DNA from: Spirosoma rhododendri
Lineage (GTDB): Bacteria > Bacteroidota > Bacteroidia > Cytophagales > Spirosomataceae
Direction of reading: 5' to 3'
Assembly: GCF_012849055.1 (NCBI RefSeq)
Contig: NZ_CP051678.1
Coordinates: 62,001 to 126,000 of the forward strand
Length of the DNA stretch: 64,000 bases
Part shown: one piece after another, positions 45,107 through 53,996 of the stretch
Position numbering within the stretch: position 1 is the stretch's first letter
How the letters are laid out: each line of letters begins with the position of its first letter
Program-made: the position numbers and the translations under genes
Notes under the pieces: generated by a model
The model's input: the letters and a program-made list of their open reading frames with translations, nothing else
What the model was told of the DNA's origin: nothing
Databases searched by the model: none

Positions 45107-46217
45107 ATGCCCCCTCGTTTTTTGATTACTGGCTGGCTGTTACTCTGCCTATCGTTCAATACGCAAGCCCAAAAACAAAAACCTTTCGATCCAGCCAGCG
45201 CCAAGGCGACGCTTGGTCTTCCGCTGACCAAGGTGATGGTCCTTGGCGTGTGGCATCTTGACGCAGCGGCTGACAGCTTCAAAGTAGCTTGGTTAGAACC
45301 CATCCTGTGTCGACTGCGGACGTATAAGCCTTATGTTATCCGAGGCCATGCCCGGCGAGCAGGTCATGGGTCTGGAGGCCTACGCTGCCTACCACGGTAA
45401 CGCTGGGCAGTACGGGGGACCAACCCTGGAGATGGCAAAAACGGCGCAAGTTCAGCTACAGCTCTCAGCCGCTCAAGCCTTGGTGCGGGCTGATAGTCTA
45501 GTGGCAAAAGGGAATCTGAGCCCGGCTCAGCGACGTCAATTGGCGGTCTGGTTCGTGGCCGCCGCGGAGCCCTTCTCGGCCACGGTACAATGGCTGCGGC
45601 TGGCGCCCGCCGAACGCATCGCTGAGGATGGCGTTTCGGCCTCCCTGGTTAAACGACTCAACCGATTTGCCGGCCTGCGCAGTGAGCTGACCTCAATAGC
45701 CGCCCGACTGGCAGCTGATGTGGGTTTAGAGCGGCTCTACGGCGCGGGCGATCACGCCAGTGATGTATCCCTGCCTGCTAGCGCGGACATGGCCGCAGCG
45801 GTGGCGGCTGAACCGGGCTTGACAGATCTCTTTAACCATCGCACGGCGGCGTTCGCGGCCGTGCCCGAGGATACCATGAAGCTACGCTCAGCGGCTCAGG
45901 TGATGCCCCTGTTCAAATGGAAGAACTCCGATAAATTCGGGGCCCTGGATGCCGACGCCCAATGGTTCTCGATGTTACGCAGTACGAAGATGGGTCGGTT
46001 GGGTCGCCAGCGGGTAGCGGCCTGGGAGGCTCAGAATTTGCAGATGGCGGTGGCCGTTCGGGAGGCGACGGCTCCAATTGCTGGGGGGCGGGCCCTGTTG
46101 ATCGTTGGTGCTGCCCACAAGCCGTTCATCGAAGCCTATCTGCGGAGCTTCACGGATGTGGAGATTGTTTCAGTGCCGGCCCTATTGAATTCCCGGACCG
46201 GTGATTGTCCGAACTGA
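45107..46217 (+). pseudogene. DUF5694 (TraB-like) protein with one extra base
   Basis: The first frame gives a signal peptide (FLITGWLLLCLSFNTQAQ) and KVMVLGVWHLDAAADSFKVA; the second (to 46217) gives EAMPGEQVMGLEAYAAYHGN and continues to VGAAHKPFIEAYLRSFTDVE. Removing one C of the pair at about 45335 joins them as YKPYVIEAMPGEQ, an uninterrupted protein of about 369 residues. The GxH...E...GxAH pattern fits DUF5694, related to TraB/ChaN-type folds. Either it is a recent frameshift or a consensus error. A second, truncated copy lies at 53997-54404. Confidence 0.7.
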
Positions 46218-46456
46218 CAATTAGCTTCTATTTCTCTCGATTGCTCCCATTCGTAGCGTATCGTGGGGGACCTTGGTTTTCTGAGCCCACACTCAATTCT
46301 CTTGCAGGAGCTTGCTGTGATTACGGTGCTGCTAGTAAATAGCAGTTCTTATTGAGTATCTTCCCCTTAGATTCACAACTGCTTTCACCCATATCACGAA
46401 ACGCTACCCTATGAGACATTAAACAAATTCCCTTAATTTGTTGTGTAATTATAGAC

Positions 46457-46464
46457 TATATTTG
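46457..46464 (+). promoter_or_regulatory. Bacteroidota -7 promoter element
   Basis: TATATTTG matches the TAnnTTTG element of Bacteroidota sigma-A promoters. A TTTG lies 16 bases upstream (46437-46440), at a slightly short distance for the -33 element. The first gene of the pair starts 32 bases downstream. Confidence 0.5.
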
Positions 46465-46496
46465 CATCTTGGCTAATCAATTAAAGGATTTCTGCT

Positions 46497-46694
46497 ATGA
46501 TCGCGCAAAATAAATTCGATAGCATGCAGGAGCTAAAAGCGACTGTAAAACCGATGGAAGAGCATTCCCAGCGGTCGCGGCAAAGCCATGTCCAGCAAGA
46601 ACGCCTTGTCAATTTCTTTAAAGAGGGCGTCATCCGACACGCTGCTCCTTCTCGCCAAGCCGCCGCGAGCAAGGAAATACCATATGGGGTATAG
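46497..46694 (+). CDS. Small basic protein in a two-gene operon (antitoxin-like)
   Basis: Sixty-five residues, rich in Gln, Lys, Ser and Arg (QRSRQSHVQQERLVNFFKEG), predicted helical. Its stop overlaps the start of the next gene by 11 bases, indicating tight coupling. The layout of a small basic protein upstream of a nucleotidyltransferase-like gene recalls toxin-antitoxin pairs, but the family is not recognised. Confidence 0.55.
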   Translation: MIAQNKFDSMQELKATVKPMEEHSQRSRQSHVQQERLVNFFKEGVIRHAAPSRQAAASKEIPYGV

Positions 46695-47196
46695 TACCGA
46701 CATCAAAATATTTTCCACCCTCCAGAAATATGATGTTGACTATCTGATCATCGGCGGCACAGCTGTGTCATTTTACGGCGAATACAGAAAGTCAAGACTT
46801 GCCAATGGCCAAGTCGTTGAAACCGCTGATTACGATTTTTGGTACAATCCGAACCTTGGAAATTACTACCGGTTGCTGAGTGCTGTCGAAGAGTTAGGAA
46901 AGGATGTCGCCCGGTATCGCGACGAGACGCCCGACCCCAAAAAAGATGTGTTTAAATTCGAATTTGAGGAAGAAAACTACACGATAGATTTTCTGCCTCA
47001 TATCATGGTGCCGATCAGCTTCCGGGAAGCCTTCGAACGACGCACCATGGTCGAGCGCGATGGCATTGTCGCGTATTTCATCGGCCTGGATGATCTGATC
47101 AATGACAAGCAGGCGTTGGGCCGTCAGAAAGACTTCGACGATATTGACAACCTGCGAAAACATAATCCTGACAGCTTCCCGCCGCCTCATCCTTAA
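46684..47196 (+). CDS. Nucleotidyltransferase-like protein (AbiEii/MNT-type fold)
   Basis: About 170 residues from ATG 46684; a longer frame from 46588 would duplicate the first gene's region. VDYLIIGGTAVSFYGEYRKS is the GG-containing start of NTase folds and ETADYDFWYN holds the two Asp of the metal site. FIGLDDLINDKQALGRQKDFDDI is the typical C-terminal helix of this group. Such proteins act as toxins or antitoxins by transferring nucleotides. It overlaps the upstream gene by 11 bases and the convergent gene by 4. Confidence 0.72.
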   Translation: MGYSTDIKIFSTLQKYDVDYLIIGGTAVSFYGEYRKSRLANGQVVETADYDFWYNPNLGNYYRLLSAVEELGKDVARYRDETPDPKKDVFKFEFEEENYTIDFLPHIMVPISFREAFERRTMVERDGIVAYFIGLDDLINDKQALGRQKDFDDIDNLRKHNPDSFPPPHP

Positions 47197-47393
47197 TAGT
47201 CCTTGGGTCGACGCCGGATAAATCGGATCGTGACCTCATTGATGCTGGCGACAAACTCTCCCGCTTCCGTCGAATAAAACCAGGTGGATTCATCACTGAT
47301 GATATCCTTCAAAAGCTTAGAAGTTTCATTCAAAGGCACTTTCGAATAAAAGTTACCGTCCGCGAATTTCACCTCGCAATCCTTCCAGCACAA
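47193..47393 (-). CDS. Small hypothetical protein
   Basis: Sixty-six residues (CWKDCEVKFADGNFYSKVPL, then EFVASINEVTIRFIRRRPKD), with predicted beta structure. The stop overlaps the convergent nucleotidyltransferase stop. The true N-terminus may lie further upstream in a shifted frame (47369-47569). Family unknown. Confidence 0.4.
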   Translation of the reverse strand: MCWKDCEVKFADGNFYSKVPLNETSKLLKDIISDESTWFYSTEAGEFVASINEVTIRFIRRRPKDY

Positions 47394-47890
47394 TACGCTA
47401 GGTGGCCGGTGCCAATCTCTTCTATAACGGAGTATTGACGTCGGGTCTGACGTTGAATGTTTTTGATAATTGATAAGGCCGACTTGCGCTCGGAGGTAGT
47501 TGTCGAAGCAGATTGAGCCGTTTTGGAACGGTTAGGCGGGGATTTTTTGGTTGTATTACACATAACCAAGGTGGTTTAAGTGAAATAACCGAGTCGCCGG
47601 TGCAATTACTGAATTGTCTCTGCTCATTTTTACCCCTTTTGTCAACTTTCATTTGACGACGCACATTTTACCGACGTAGGATGGTTTTCTGAAGGCCAAA
47701 CAATAGAAGGAAAAGGGGCTATCCATCCCTAATCGTCCTTAAGTTGGTTAAGGAGCAATTAGGTAGATTAAGCCGTAATGCCTGAAATATAACGAGTCAG
47801 TTCACTAGCCACCAGATTATACATTCATCTCAAAAAAGGCTCCCATTTAAGACGAAGGAGCGTTTTGATGAACCGCACATATCGAATGGT
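47394..47890. other. Stretch without a convincing gene
   Basis: A 66-residue minus-strand frame (47369-47569) overlaps the small gene at 47193 and may be its displaced N-terminal part. Otherwise only the hairpin at 47832 is seen. Confidence 0.3.
47832..47867. terminator. Hairpin of a dispersed type
   Basis: AAAAAAGGCTCC ... GGAGCGTTTT with a 16-base loop, 24 bases downstream of the propeller gene's stop. An imperfect match of the same element stands at 51977-52014. Confidence 0.5.
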
Positions 47891-49429
47891 TTATTGCTCC
47901 ACCAGACTTAGGCTGCCCTCGGCGGTGTTGCTAATAAACGCTACCCGCCGGCTATCCGGCGACCAGGATGGCGTGTTGATGGTCCCCTGACCCCCATACA
48001 CGTAAGCGATTACCCGGGGCTGGCCCTGGCCTGATACCGGTAACAAGCGCAGATAGACATGCTTGTAGAAAGGATGATCGTCAGCTTTTACTTCCTCCTT
48101 CAGAAACGACAGAAACACCAGCCACTTACCATCCGGTGATACATGGGGAAACCAGTCCTGGTACTCCCCGTTGGTCAACGCCTGCTGCTCGCTACCATCG
48201 GCTTTCATTCGGTAGAGCTGCATGGTGCCCGTACGGGCCGAATTGAAATAGATGTACTGGCCGTCAGGCGAATATTCCGGCCCATCATCTAACCCCTTGG
48301 CTTGGGTAAGCCGTACTTCAGGACCACCCGCCGAGGGAACCCGGTAAATGTCATACTCATCTTGGCGCGAACCGGTAAAGACCAAGTGCCGTTTGTCGGG
48401 CGACCAGCCATGCAGGTACGAAGGGCCTTGAGGAGTGATCAGGGTGGGCGTGCCGCCCCGGACAGGTACGGTGTAGATGACTGAACCGCCCCGCTCACTG
48501 ACCCCACTGCTGAGCCCCAACAGCTGGCCATCGAACGACAGCACATGGTCGTTGTTATTGTTGGTAACCGCGCCGGTGGGGAGAACTTTAGGGGTTCGTT
48601 TCGCCAAGTCAAAGCGGTACATCAGGCCCTGGCTGTTATAGAGCAGGGTTTTGCCATCGGGCGTCCAGTTGGGGGCCTGAATCGAGTTGGGATTCGTGTA
48701 GATGAGCTGCCGCGTGCCCGTCGTTACGTCCAGGATCTCCAGATTGCTGGCCAGGTACTGGCGGTAGGGCACTAAGCTTTCCGGGGCCGGTACACTGATG
48801 CGGACGTCGCGGAAAACACCCTGCTCCAGCACGTCTTTATTGTGCGAGCTGATAAACAAGCCCACGTAGACCTGCTCGCCCAAGGCCAAATCGGTTACCT
48901 GCTGAGTCACAAAGGGTTCTCCGAACTTAGCCACCCGCATGGTATAGGTAGTCCCTTTGCGTTCGAGTTGAATAACATCCGCATGGGTGATTGTCGCGCG
49001 AATCTCCTGGGTATTGGCCCCGGTCGTCGGCCGGTATTGAAGCGAAGTCAGGCCGTCACCATGTACGACCGCGTTGATGTGGGCCGAGTTGGTATCCAGA
49101 CTACTGCGCACCATCCAGCCCACTTTACGGTGGGGGTCAACGCCGTTGCCCAGCAGTGCAGCCCGGGCGTAGAGAATAAAGTCGCCGTTGATGGGTTTGT
49201 ACATAAACTGAAATTCATCATGATCGAACCACACATTATAGCCTGAGCCGGCCATATGGTACTGATGGGTTCGGGCATCATAGCGGGCAGCACCCGGTTG
49301 ATGCACCTTACCGATATCCTGGTGGCCGGTAAACAATCCCAGCTTGGGGGATTGAGCGTGGCTGCAACCAGGCCCCGAAAGGAGCAGGCTGATCAGGTAG
49401 ATAAGCCAGGTTGGTTTCATCGTTTTCAC
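47891..49429 (-). CDS. Secreted PD40 (TolB-like) beta-propeller protein
   Basis: A 512-residue exported protein. The signal is lipoprotein-like (IYLISLLLSGPGCSHAQ). The first 200 residues resemble a DUF1349-type beta-sandwich (GWMVRSSLDTNSAHINAVVH; LERKGTTYTMRVAKFG). Then come four to five PD40 blades (NWTPDGKTLLYNSQG; GWSPDKRHLVFTGS; YSPDGQYIYFNSARTG; SPDGKWLVFLSF; SWSPDSRRVAFISN). Probably a surface or periplasmic binding protein; annotation as a TolB proper is not supported. Start may be ATG 49429 or 49420. Confidence 0.82.
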   Translation of the reverse strand: MKTMKPTWLIYLISLLLSGPGCSHAQSPKLGLFTGHQDIGKVHQPGAARYDARTHQYHMAGSGYNVWFDHDEFQFMYKPINGDFILYARAALLGNGVDPHRKVGWMVRSSLDTNSAHINAVVHGDGLTSLQYRPTTGANTQEIRATITHADVIQLERKGTTYTMRVAKFGEPFVTQQVTDLALGEQVYVGLFISSHNKDVLEQGVFRDVRISVPAPESLVPYRQYLASNLEILDVTTGTRQLIYTNPNSIQAPNWTPDGKTLLYNSQGLMYRFDLAKRTPKVLPTGAVTNNNNDHVLSFDGQLLGLSSGVSERGGSVIYTVPVRGGTPTLITPQGPSYLHGWSPDKRHLVFTGSRQDEYDIYRVPSAGGPEVRLTQAKGLDDGPEYSPDGQYIYFNSARTGTMQLYRMKADGSEQQALTNGEYQDWFPHVSPDGKWLVFLSFLKEEVKADDHPFYKHVYLRLLPVSGQGQPRVIAYVYGGQGTINTPSWSPDSRRVAFISNTAEGSLSLVEQ

Positions 49430-49907
49430 GGGAAAGTTGGTTGTAGGTCAGGGTCAGCAAACTGATAGTGGTGTAAGCGCTTTTGTGTGCACTCATACTG
49501 TCGGCAAGGCCTTCAATCCATACAACTGATTGACTGGTCGCCCGTCCGACAAGGAGCCACCCAGCAGATAGTAAATCGTCAAACAAGCAAAATCCTCACA
49601 AAACGCTCGTTGATGATTCCGTCCGCTACCGGTCCCTGTCATCAAGCGAGCTCAACCACATAGTGGACGCACTCTCCTTGGCCGGGAAACCGCCCCCCCG
49701 GCGAACATAATCCGTTCGTTAGTGAAGGTGTTTTGTGTCAACGATCACTCAAGTTGATACGGTACAATACCTCATCGAGTAACCATACCAATCACAAACC
49801 AGCAACAGCGACTGGTGACACCAACGATGTCTTTACTAAACTAGCCTGCGCAACTCACCCGTAATGGCAGCCCCTTATCCAGTCAACACGGCATCGCCCA
49901 AGCGTGG
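49430..49907. other. Gene-free stretch
   Basis: About 480 bases without a credible frame. It should contain the promoter of the propeller gene. No hairpin was found that I would defend. Confidence 0.3.
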
Positions 49908-51026
49908 TTACACCTGCTCATCATAGTAATACGACAAGGCCCCGGCGATGACGACACTACCCAACGCTAGCCAGACCGTTAAGTCGAACAGCAGACCAAC
50001 CAGACAACCGATGAACAAGCCAAAAACCCATCGTAGGTAGACGACTGACTGGCTGCCGAGCCGATAGAGCAGGCTCCGGAACAATAGGCTCAGGCCCAGC
50101 AGTAAGCTGCCGGCCCATAGCCCGTCGGCTAAGCCACCAACCCCCACCAATCCCAGCAGTTCGGGCAGCAATAGAACCCCCAACTGGGCCCCCTGCTGAC
50201 CAAATACCTGCCAGCGGCTGTAGGGCAGATTACGGCCAAAGCGTAGATAAAACCGCTCAAATTCACGCGATTGATACAGCAGCATGGCGTGACTCACCGC
50301 GCTGCATACGCTCAGTAAACCAACGAGCCGTAACCCCGTTAGGTCATTCGCTAGTATGCTGTACGCCAGGCCTATACTAGCGAACGAAGCCAGCTTGGCC
50401 AGGCCATAGCTGAGCCGTCGGTTGAGGACAAGTTCGTAGAGAAATAAACTGAAGAACGGCTTGGGCCAACCACGGAACCAATCCAGCTTACCGGGGGAGG
50501 GCTGCTGGGTGGGCGCATCGAGCAGGCGGCTGTAGCGCCAGCCACTGTAGCCCACCAGGCCACTCAGGTACAAGGGAAGCAGCGTGGGTACGAGCCAGTG
50601 ACCGAATCGAAAACCGATCACGCTCGCAAACAGCCCGATACTCCACAGGGGTAGCATCATAATCAACTGAACCCAGGCCCAGCTTTGGTGCTGGCGTCGT
50701 CGCGGTAAGGCGGTGGCGGTGTACCGAAGAAAATAGACATCGGGACGGTGAAGCCGGCCGGTCACATACTGCCAACATTTGTGGCAATAGAGCCAGCAGA
50801 TGCCCACCAAAATCACCACACCCAGGGGCTCACTAACCGATGTCAGCACCAGCTTGAGGGCATGCTGGATAATCTGGGGTTGGGTGAGGTGGGTCTGGTT
50901 GAGGACGCTGGTATAAAAGAAATTGCTCACCAGCAGGATAAACAGCGATAGCAGTAAGCCCGTGTGCTGGCGATAGAAGTCGGCCGCGATCACGTTGATC
51001 AGTACGCGGGTGAGGGGCCGGCTCAT
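49908..51026 (-). CDS. ABC transporter membrane protein (probable)
   Basis: A 372-residue hydrophobic protein with eight or more membrane segments (for example LLLSLFILLVSNFFYTSV, PLGVVILVGICWLYC, LLGLSLLFRSLLY). No ABC permease family was recognised, but its start overlaps the ATPase stop by four bases (ATGA), so it is almost certainly the membrane partner. A Leu/Gly/Arg-rich composition fits Bacteroidota export permeases. Substrate unknown. Confidence 0.65.
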   Translation of the reverse strand: MSRPLTRVLINVIAADFYRQHTGLLLSLFILLVSNFFYTSVLNQTHLTQPQIIQHALKLVLTSVSEPLGVVILVGICWLYCHKCWQYVTGRLHRPDVYFLRYTATALPRRRQHQSWAWVQLIMMLPLWSIGLFASVIGFRFGHWLVPTLLPLYLSGLVGYSGWRYSRLLDAPTQQPSPGKLDWFRGWPKPFFSLFLYELVLNRRLSYGLAKLASFASIGLAYSILANDLTGLRLVGLLSVCSAVSHAMLLYQSREFERFYLRFGRNLPYSRWQVFGQQGAQLGVLLLPELLGLVGVGGLADGLWAGSLLLGLSLLFRSLLYRLGSQSVVYLRWVFGLFIGCLVGLLFDLTVWLALGSVVIAGALSYYYDEQV

Positions 51027-51655
51027 GCGGTGAAGCGGATAGTGGTTTGTGCCACAACAATAGCGGGCCCGGTTAGCAGTCCGCCGGCCTCCAGGGGCTG
51101 ATGGGACGAGAGCAGGACCACGGCCTGGGTTTGTTGGCTTAGGCGGGCAATCCAGTCGTAGAGCACCGGTAAGGCGTCCACTTCCAGGGTTGTCAGGGGC
51201 TCATCGAGCAGCAGGCAGCGGGGCTGTCCCAGGAAGGCCAGTACCAGGGAAAGCTTCTTAAGCATGCCGCTGGAATAGCTGCCAACGGGCTGGTTGACGT
51301 AGTCGTTCATGCCCATGCTATCCAGGTAAAAGACTTCCTGGTGGGCTGGGGCCTGCTTGGCCGCTTTGACGAGTTGAATCAGTTCGGTGCCGGTCAGAAA
51401 GGGAGGAAAGATGGGTTCAGCTTCGGCAAAGTTGACCAGTCGTCGATAGGCCACGGGCTGTTGTCTGAGACTAACCTGGTCCAGATGGACGTTCCCCTCG
51501 AACGCGGTGATGCCCGCCAGGGCGGTAAGCAAACTGCTTTTACCCGATCCATTGCGCCCCCGCAGCCAGTAGACGCCGGGTCGGATGGTAAAAGCGTCAA
51601 TCTGGAGTACCAGGTGCTGATGATGAGCTTTGCGGAACGCGTGAAGATGCAGCAT
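51023..51655 (-). CDS. ABC transporter ATP-binding protein
   Basis: About 210 residues from ATG 51655; an upstream ATG at 51715 would add an unusual leader. Walker A GRNGSGKSS, signature YSSGMLKKLSL, Walker B CLLLDEPLTTLE and switch His in LLSSHQP are all intact. It resembles the small exporter ATPases (CcmA/YadG type). Translationally coupled to the membrane protein downstream. Confidence 0.85.
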   Translation of the reverse strand: MLHLHAFRKAHHQHLVLQIDAFTIRPGVYWLRGRNGSGKSSLLTALAGITAFEGNVHLDQVSLRQQPVAYRRLVNFAEAEPIFPPFLTGTELIQLVKAAKQAPAHQEVFYLDSMGMNDYVNQPVGSYSSGMLKKLSLVLAFLGQPRCLLLDEPLTTLEVDALPVLYDWIARLSQQTQAVVLLSSHQPLEAGGLLTGPAIVVAQTTIRFTA

Positions 51656-52102
51656 AGCGATGACAGGCTCTACCCCCATTAAGTCAGACGATGCGTGCGA
51701 GTGGTTTGGGGGCATCGAGGGGCCGGCTGCAAATAGCCAGCTAGGTTGTGGGCAGCCTACTAAACTGGTAGGAGCGGCTAAAAGCCGGGATTACAGGCTC
51801 TACGGGTTAACTCGATCCGGCGGGGCGACTGGGGCCGGTTGGCGCTACCGGCTAATTCGGGTTGGGGCCCATTACCAGCGATCACTTGTCCAACCTTGAC
51901 ACCACCCCGGTAAACTGGTTGTGTTACCGCCTGATCCATAGCACGCGTACGACTGCCCTTGTATTCCACTTGTCTTAAAAAAGGCTCCTCATGATACATG
52001 GAGGAACGTTTTGATAGTGAAGACTTTTAGACTGAGTGTTAAGTTACCACTCTCAGCTGGCCGACTTATTCAAAAAATGTCACATTTGTGTGTAATTTAT
52101 AC
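51656..52102. other. Intergenic region between divergent ABC and TetR genes
   Basis: About 450 bases with no real gene. It holds the ABC promoter, the hairpin at 51977 and the TetR gene's promoter. The TetR protein could act on either gene; no palindromic operator was clear. Confidence 0.35.
51977..52014. terminator. Hairpin, second copy of the dispersed type
   Basis: AAAAAAGGCTCCTC ... GAGGAACGTTTT with an inner ATG/CAT pairing, one bulged base. Shares AAAAAAGGCTCC, GGA(G/A)CGTTTTGAT and the spacing with 47832-47867. Confidence 0.5.
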
Positions 52103-52110
52103 TACCTTTG
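52103..52110 (+). promoter_or_regulatory. Bacteroidota -7 promoter element right before the TetR gene
   Basis: TACCTTTG fits TAnnTTTG exactly and ends five bases before ATG 52115, so the transcript may be leaderless or nearly so. A TTTG at 52085-52088 is close for a -33 element (14-base spacing, normally longer). Confidence 0.5.
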
Positions 52111-52114
52111 CGAC

Positions 52115-52669
52115 ATGAAAGATACGAGGCAAGCCCTCATTCAAGCAGCGGTGGTCGCTCTCAATAGCGACGAATCAGCCACCATCGAACACATTGCCGA
52201 TCAGGCTGGTGTAACCCGACGAACCGTGCATCGCTATTTCAACGACCGCAATACGCTCCTGCAGGAATGCAAACAAACCATGCTCCGGGTTTGCAATCAC
52301 AGCATGATAACAGCCTATCAGAGTAGTCAACAACCGGCGGTTCAACTGGAGAACATGTTCTACGCGGCCCTAGAGGTAGGGATCCAGTATTCATTTGTTA
52401 AGAAAGTGGCCAAACGGCAACAGTACGCTGACCTACTCGACAATCAGGAACTGGCTTACGACGATGTCAAAACCAACTGGTTTAAGCTAGTCGAGCAGCT
52501 CCAGCAACAGGGCGCCATCAGTTCTAAGCTATCCATTCCCTGGATCTACAATCTGTTCGGGGGTATGGTCGACATCGCTATCGAAGCACACCAGGCCGGC
52601 GACGTAGCGCGCAACGATATCAAGTCCTTTTCATGGGCCTCATTTAAAGGCAGTATTGGCCTTCAATAG
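52115..52669 (+). CDS. TetR-family transcriptional regulator
   Basis: About 184 residues. The N-terminal HTH reads TRQALIQAAVVALNSDESAT and then IEHIADQAGVTRRTVHRYFNDRNTLL, the classic TetR pattern. The ligand domain is variable. ATG 52115 starts right after the -7 element; an upstream GTG frame adds nothing conserved. It is followed 15 bases later by an alpha/beta hydrolase gene on the same strand, which it probably controls. Confidence 0.87.
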   Translation: MKDTRQALIQAAVVALNSDESATIEHIADQAGVTRRTVHRYFNDRNTLLQECKQTMLRVCNHSMITAYQSSQQPAVQLENMFYAALEVGIQYSFVKKVAKRQQYADLLDNQELAYDDVKTNWFKLVEQLQQQGAISSKLSIPWIYNLFGGMVDIAIEAHQAGDVARNDIKSFSWASFKGSIGLQ

Positions 52670-52684
52670 CTAACTCGCAACTCT

Positions 52685-53569
52685 GTGCAATCAATTAACG
52701 CCGCCAACATCGACAACGAATTAGTCAAAAGACTCCCCGGTTTCACTAGCCACTACCTAACGGTTAATGACGTTCAACTCCACTATATTATTGGTGGTCA
52801 GGGTGAGCCGCTCGTTTTGTTACCCGGCTGGCCGCAGACTTGGTGGAGCTATCACAAAATTATGCCTACGCTGGTCGACAGGTATCAGGTTATTGCCGTT
52901 GAGTTGCGGGGCATGGGCAGTTCGGACAAACCGATGGGGGGCTACTCTAAAAAGGTGATGGCAAGTGATGTGGCCGCCTTACTCGATCAGTTGGGCATTG
53001 GGCGAAGTAGCATTGCTGGACATGACATCGGGGCAGCGGTGGCCTTTAGCTTCGCGGCCCACTTTCCGCACAAGACAAAAAAGCTCATTTTGTTAGACAC
53101 TCCCCATCCTGACGAGAACATGTACAGGCTTCCCATGTTGCCGACCGGCCTGGGTCTTCACCCCTGGTGGGTCGCTTTCAACCAAGTCAGGCACTTACCG
53201 GAACAGCTACTGGAAAACCGCTTCCACTTGGTGCAGGATTGGCTTTTTGATCAATTATTGGTCGATAAGACAGCCGTCAGTTCATTTGATCGGCAGGTGT
53301 ACGCTCAGGCTTACGCCAGTCAGGACGCGATCCGAGCTTCCAATGGTTGGTATCAGGCCTTTGCTGAAGACATTGACGATATCAAGGGCAAGCGAATCGA
53401 AGTGCCCACAATGGGTATCGCTGGTCCTGCCGGCTTTGAACTGTTTTCTTATGCGTTACCCCCATACGTTGACCAGTTGACCTTAAAAGAAGTGAAAGGA
53501 TCAGGCCATTTTGTACAGGAAGAAAGACCGCTTGAAACGAGTGAATTCATTCGCGATTTTCTTAGCTAG
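52685..53569 (+). CDS. Alpha/beta hydrolase (epoxide hydrolase / dehalogenase-like)
   Basis: A 294-residue protein starting at GTG 52685. The oxyanion loop LLPGWPQTWWSY replaces the HGxP of relatives; the nucleophile elbow is GHDIGAAVAFSFA, so Asp is the nucleophile, as in epoxide hydrolases and haloalkane dehalogenases. VELRGMGSSDKP is the DRxGxGxS-like block and the catalytic His lies in GSGHFVQEERP. No signal peptide. In one transcription unit with the TetR gene; the inducer may be its substrate. Confidence 0.85.
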   Translation: MQSINAANIDNELVKRLPGFTSHYLTVNDVQLHYIIGGQGEPLVLLPGWPQTWWSYHKIMPTLVDRYQVIAVELRGMGSSDKPMGGYSKKVMASDVAALLDQLGIGRSSIAGHDIGAAVAFSFAAHFPHKTKKLILLDTPHPDENMYRLPMLPTGLGLHPWWVAFNQVRHLPEQLLENRFHLVQDWLFDQLLVDKTAVSSFDRQVYAQAYASQDAIRASNGWYQAFAEDIDDIKGKRIEVPTMGIAGPAGFELFSYALPPYVDQLTLKEVKGSGHFVQEERPLETSEFIRDFLS

Positions 53570-53996
53570 CTGGTTCAGTAAATGACAGGTGTATATGCTG
53601 TTTGTCGTAGTCGGCTCTTGTTTTACAGTATTGTCTCTCGAAATGCTCCCTATGAGACGACGAACGCTTCATTTTTGGAGATCAACGATGTCGACTGCCT
53701 TTCTACACCACCAAGAAAGTCCTGGTCAGCTAACCAGAACTTTCTTGGTGGTGTAGAAAGGCAACTAGTCAGAGGACTATAGGAAACAACTTCGTATCAG
53801 GCGAGAGCGTATCTGGTACAGGTGAAAGGCAGTTGTAAATCCGAGGGAAGTCACTCAGTAGGATCTACTAGCTGTAGTATAAATATCGCATTTACATCAA
53901 TCCCCTACGGCAATACCCAGTTTGGACTCAGAAGACGAAGGTCCCTCGCGCGCTACTCTACAAGCGTGAGCAATCGAGAGGTGCACAAGCCAGCTT
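53570..53996. other. Gene-free stretch with a large hairpin
   Basis: About 430 bases. Besides the inverted repeat at 53696-53763 there are only short frames that cross it, which I reject. Confidence 0.35.
53696..53763. terminator. Long perfect inverted repeat between convergent genes
   Basis: Perfect 25-base arms (53696-53720, 53739-53763); inside them a CTGGT/ACCAG pairing around the 6-base loop CAGCTA. It stands between the hydrolase (+) and the DUF5694 fragment (-). Likely a bidirectional terminator, similar in build to 10396-10455 and 27091-27158. Confidence 0.6.

Noticed and set aside
47369..47569. 66-residue minus-strand frame
   Set aside because: Overlaps the small gene at 47193 in a different frame; may be its shifted front part but cannot be shown.
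53582..53782. 66-residue plus-strand frame
   Set aside because: Runs straight through the 25-bp inverted repeat, so it is not a plausible protein.
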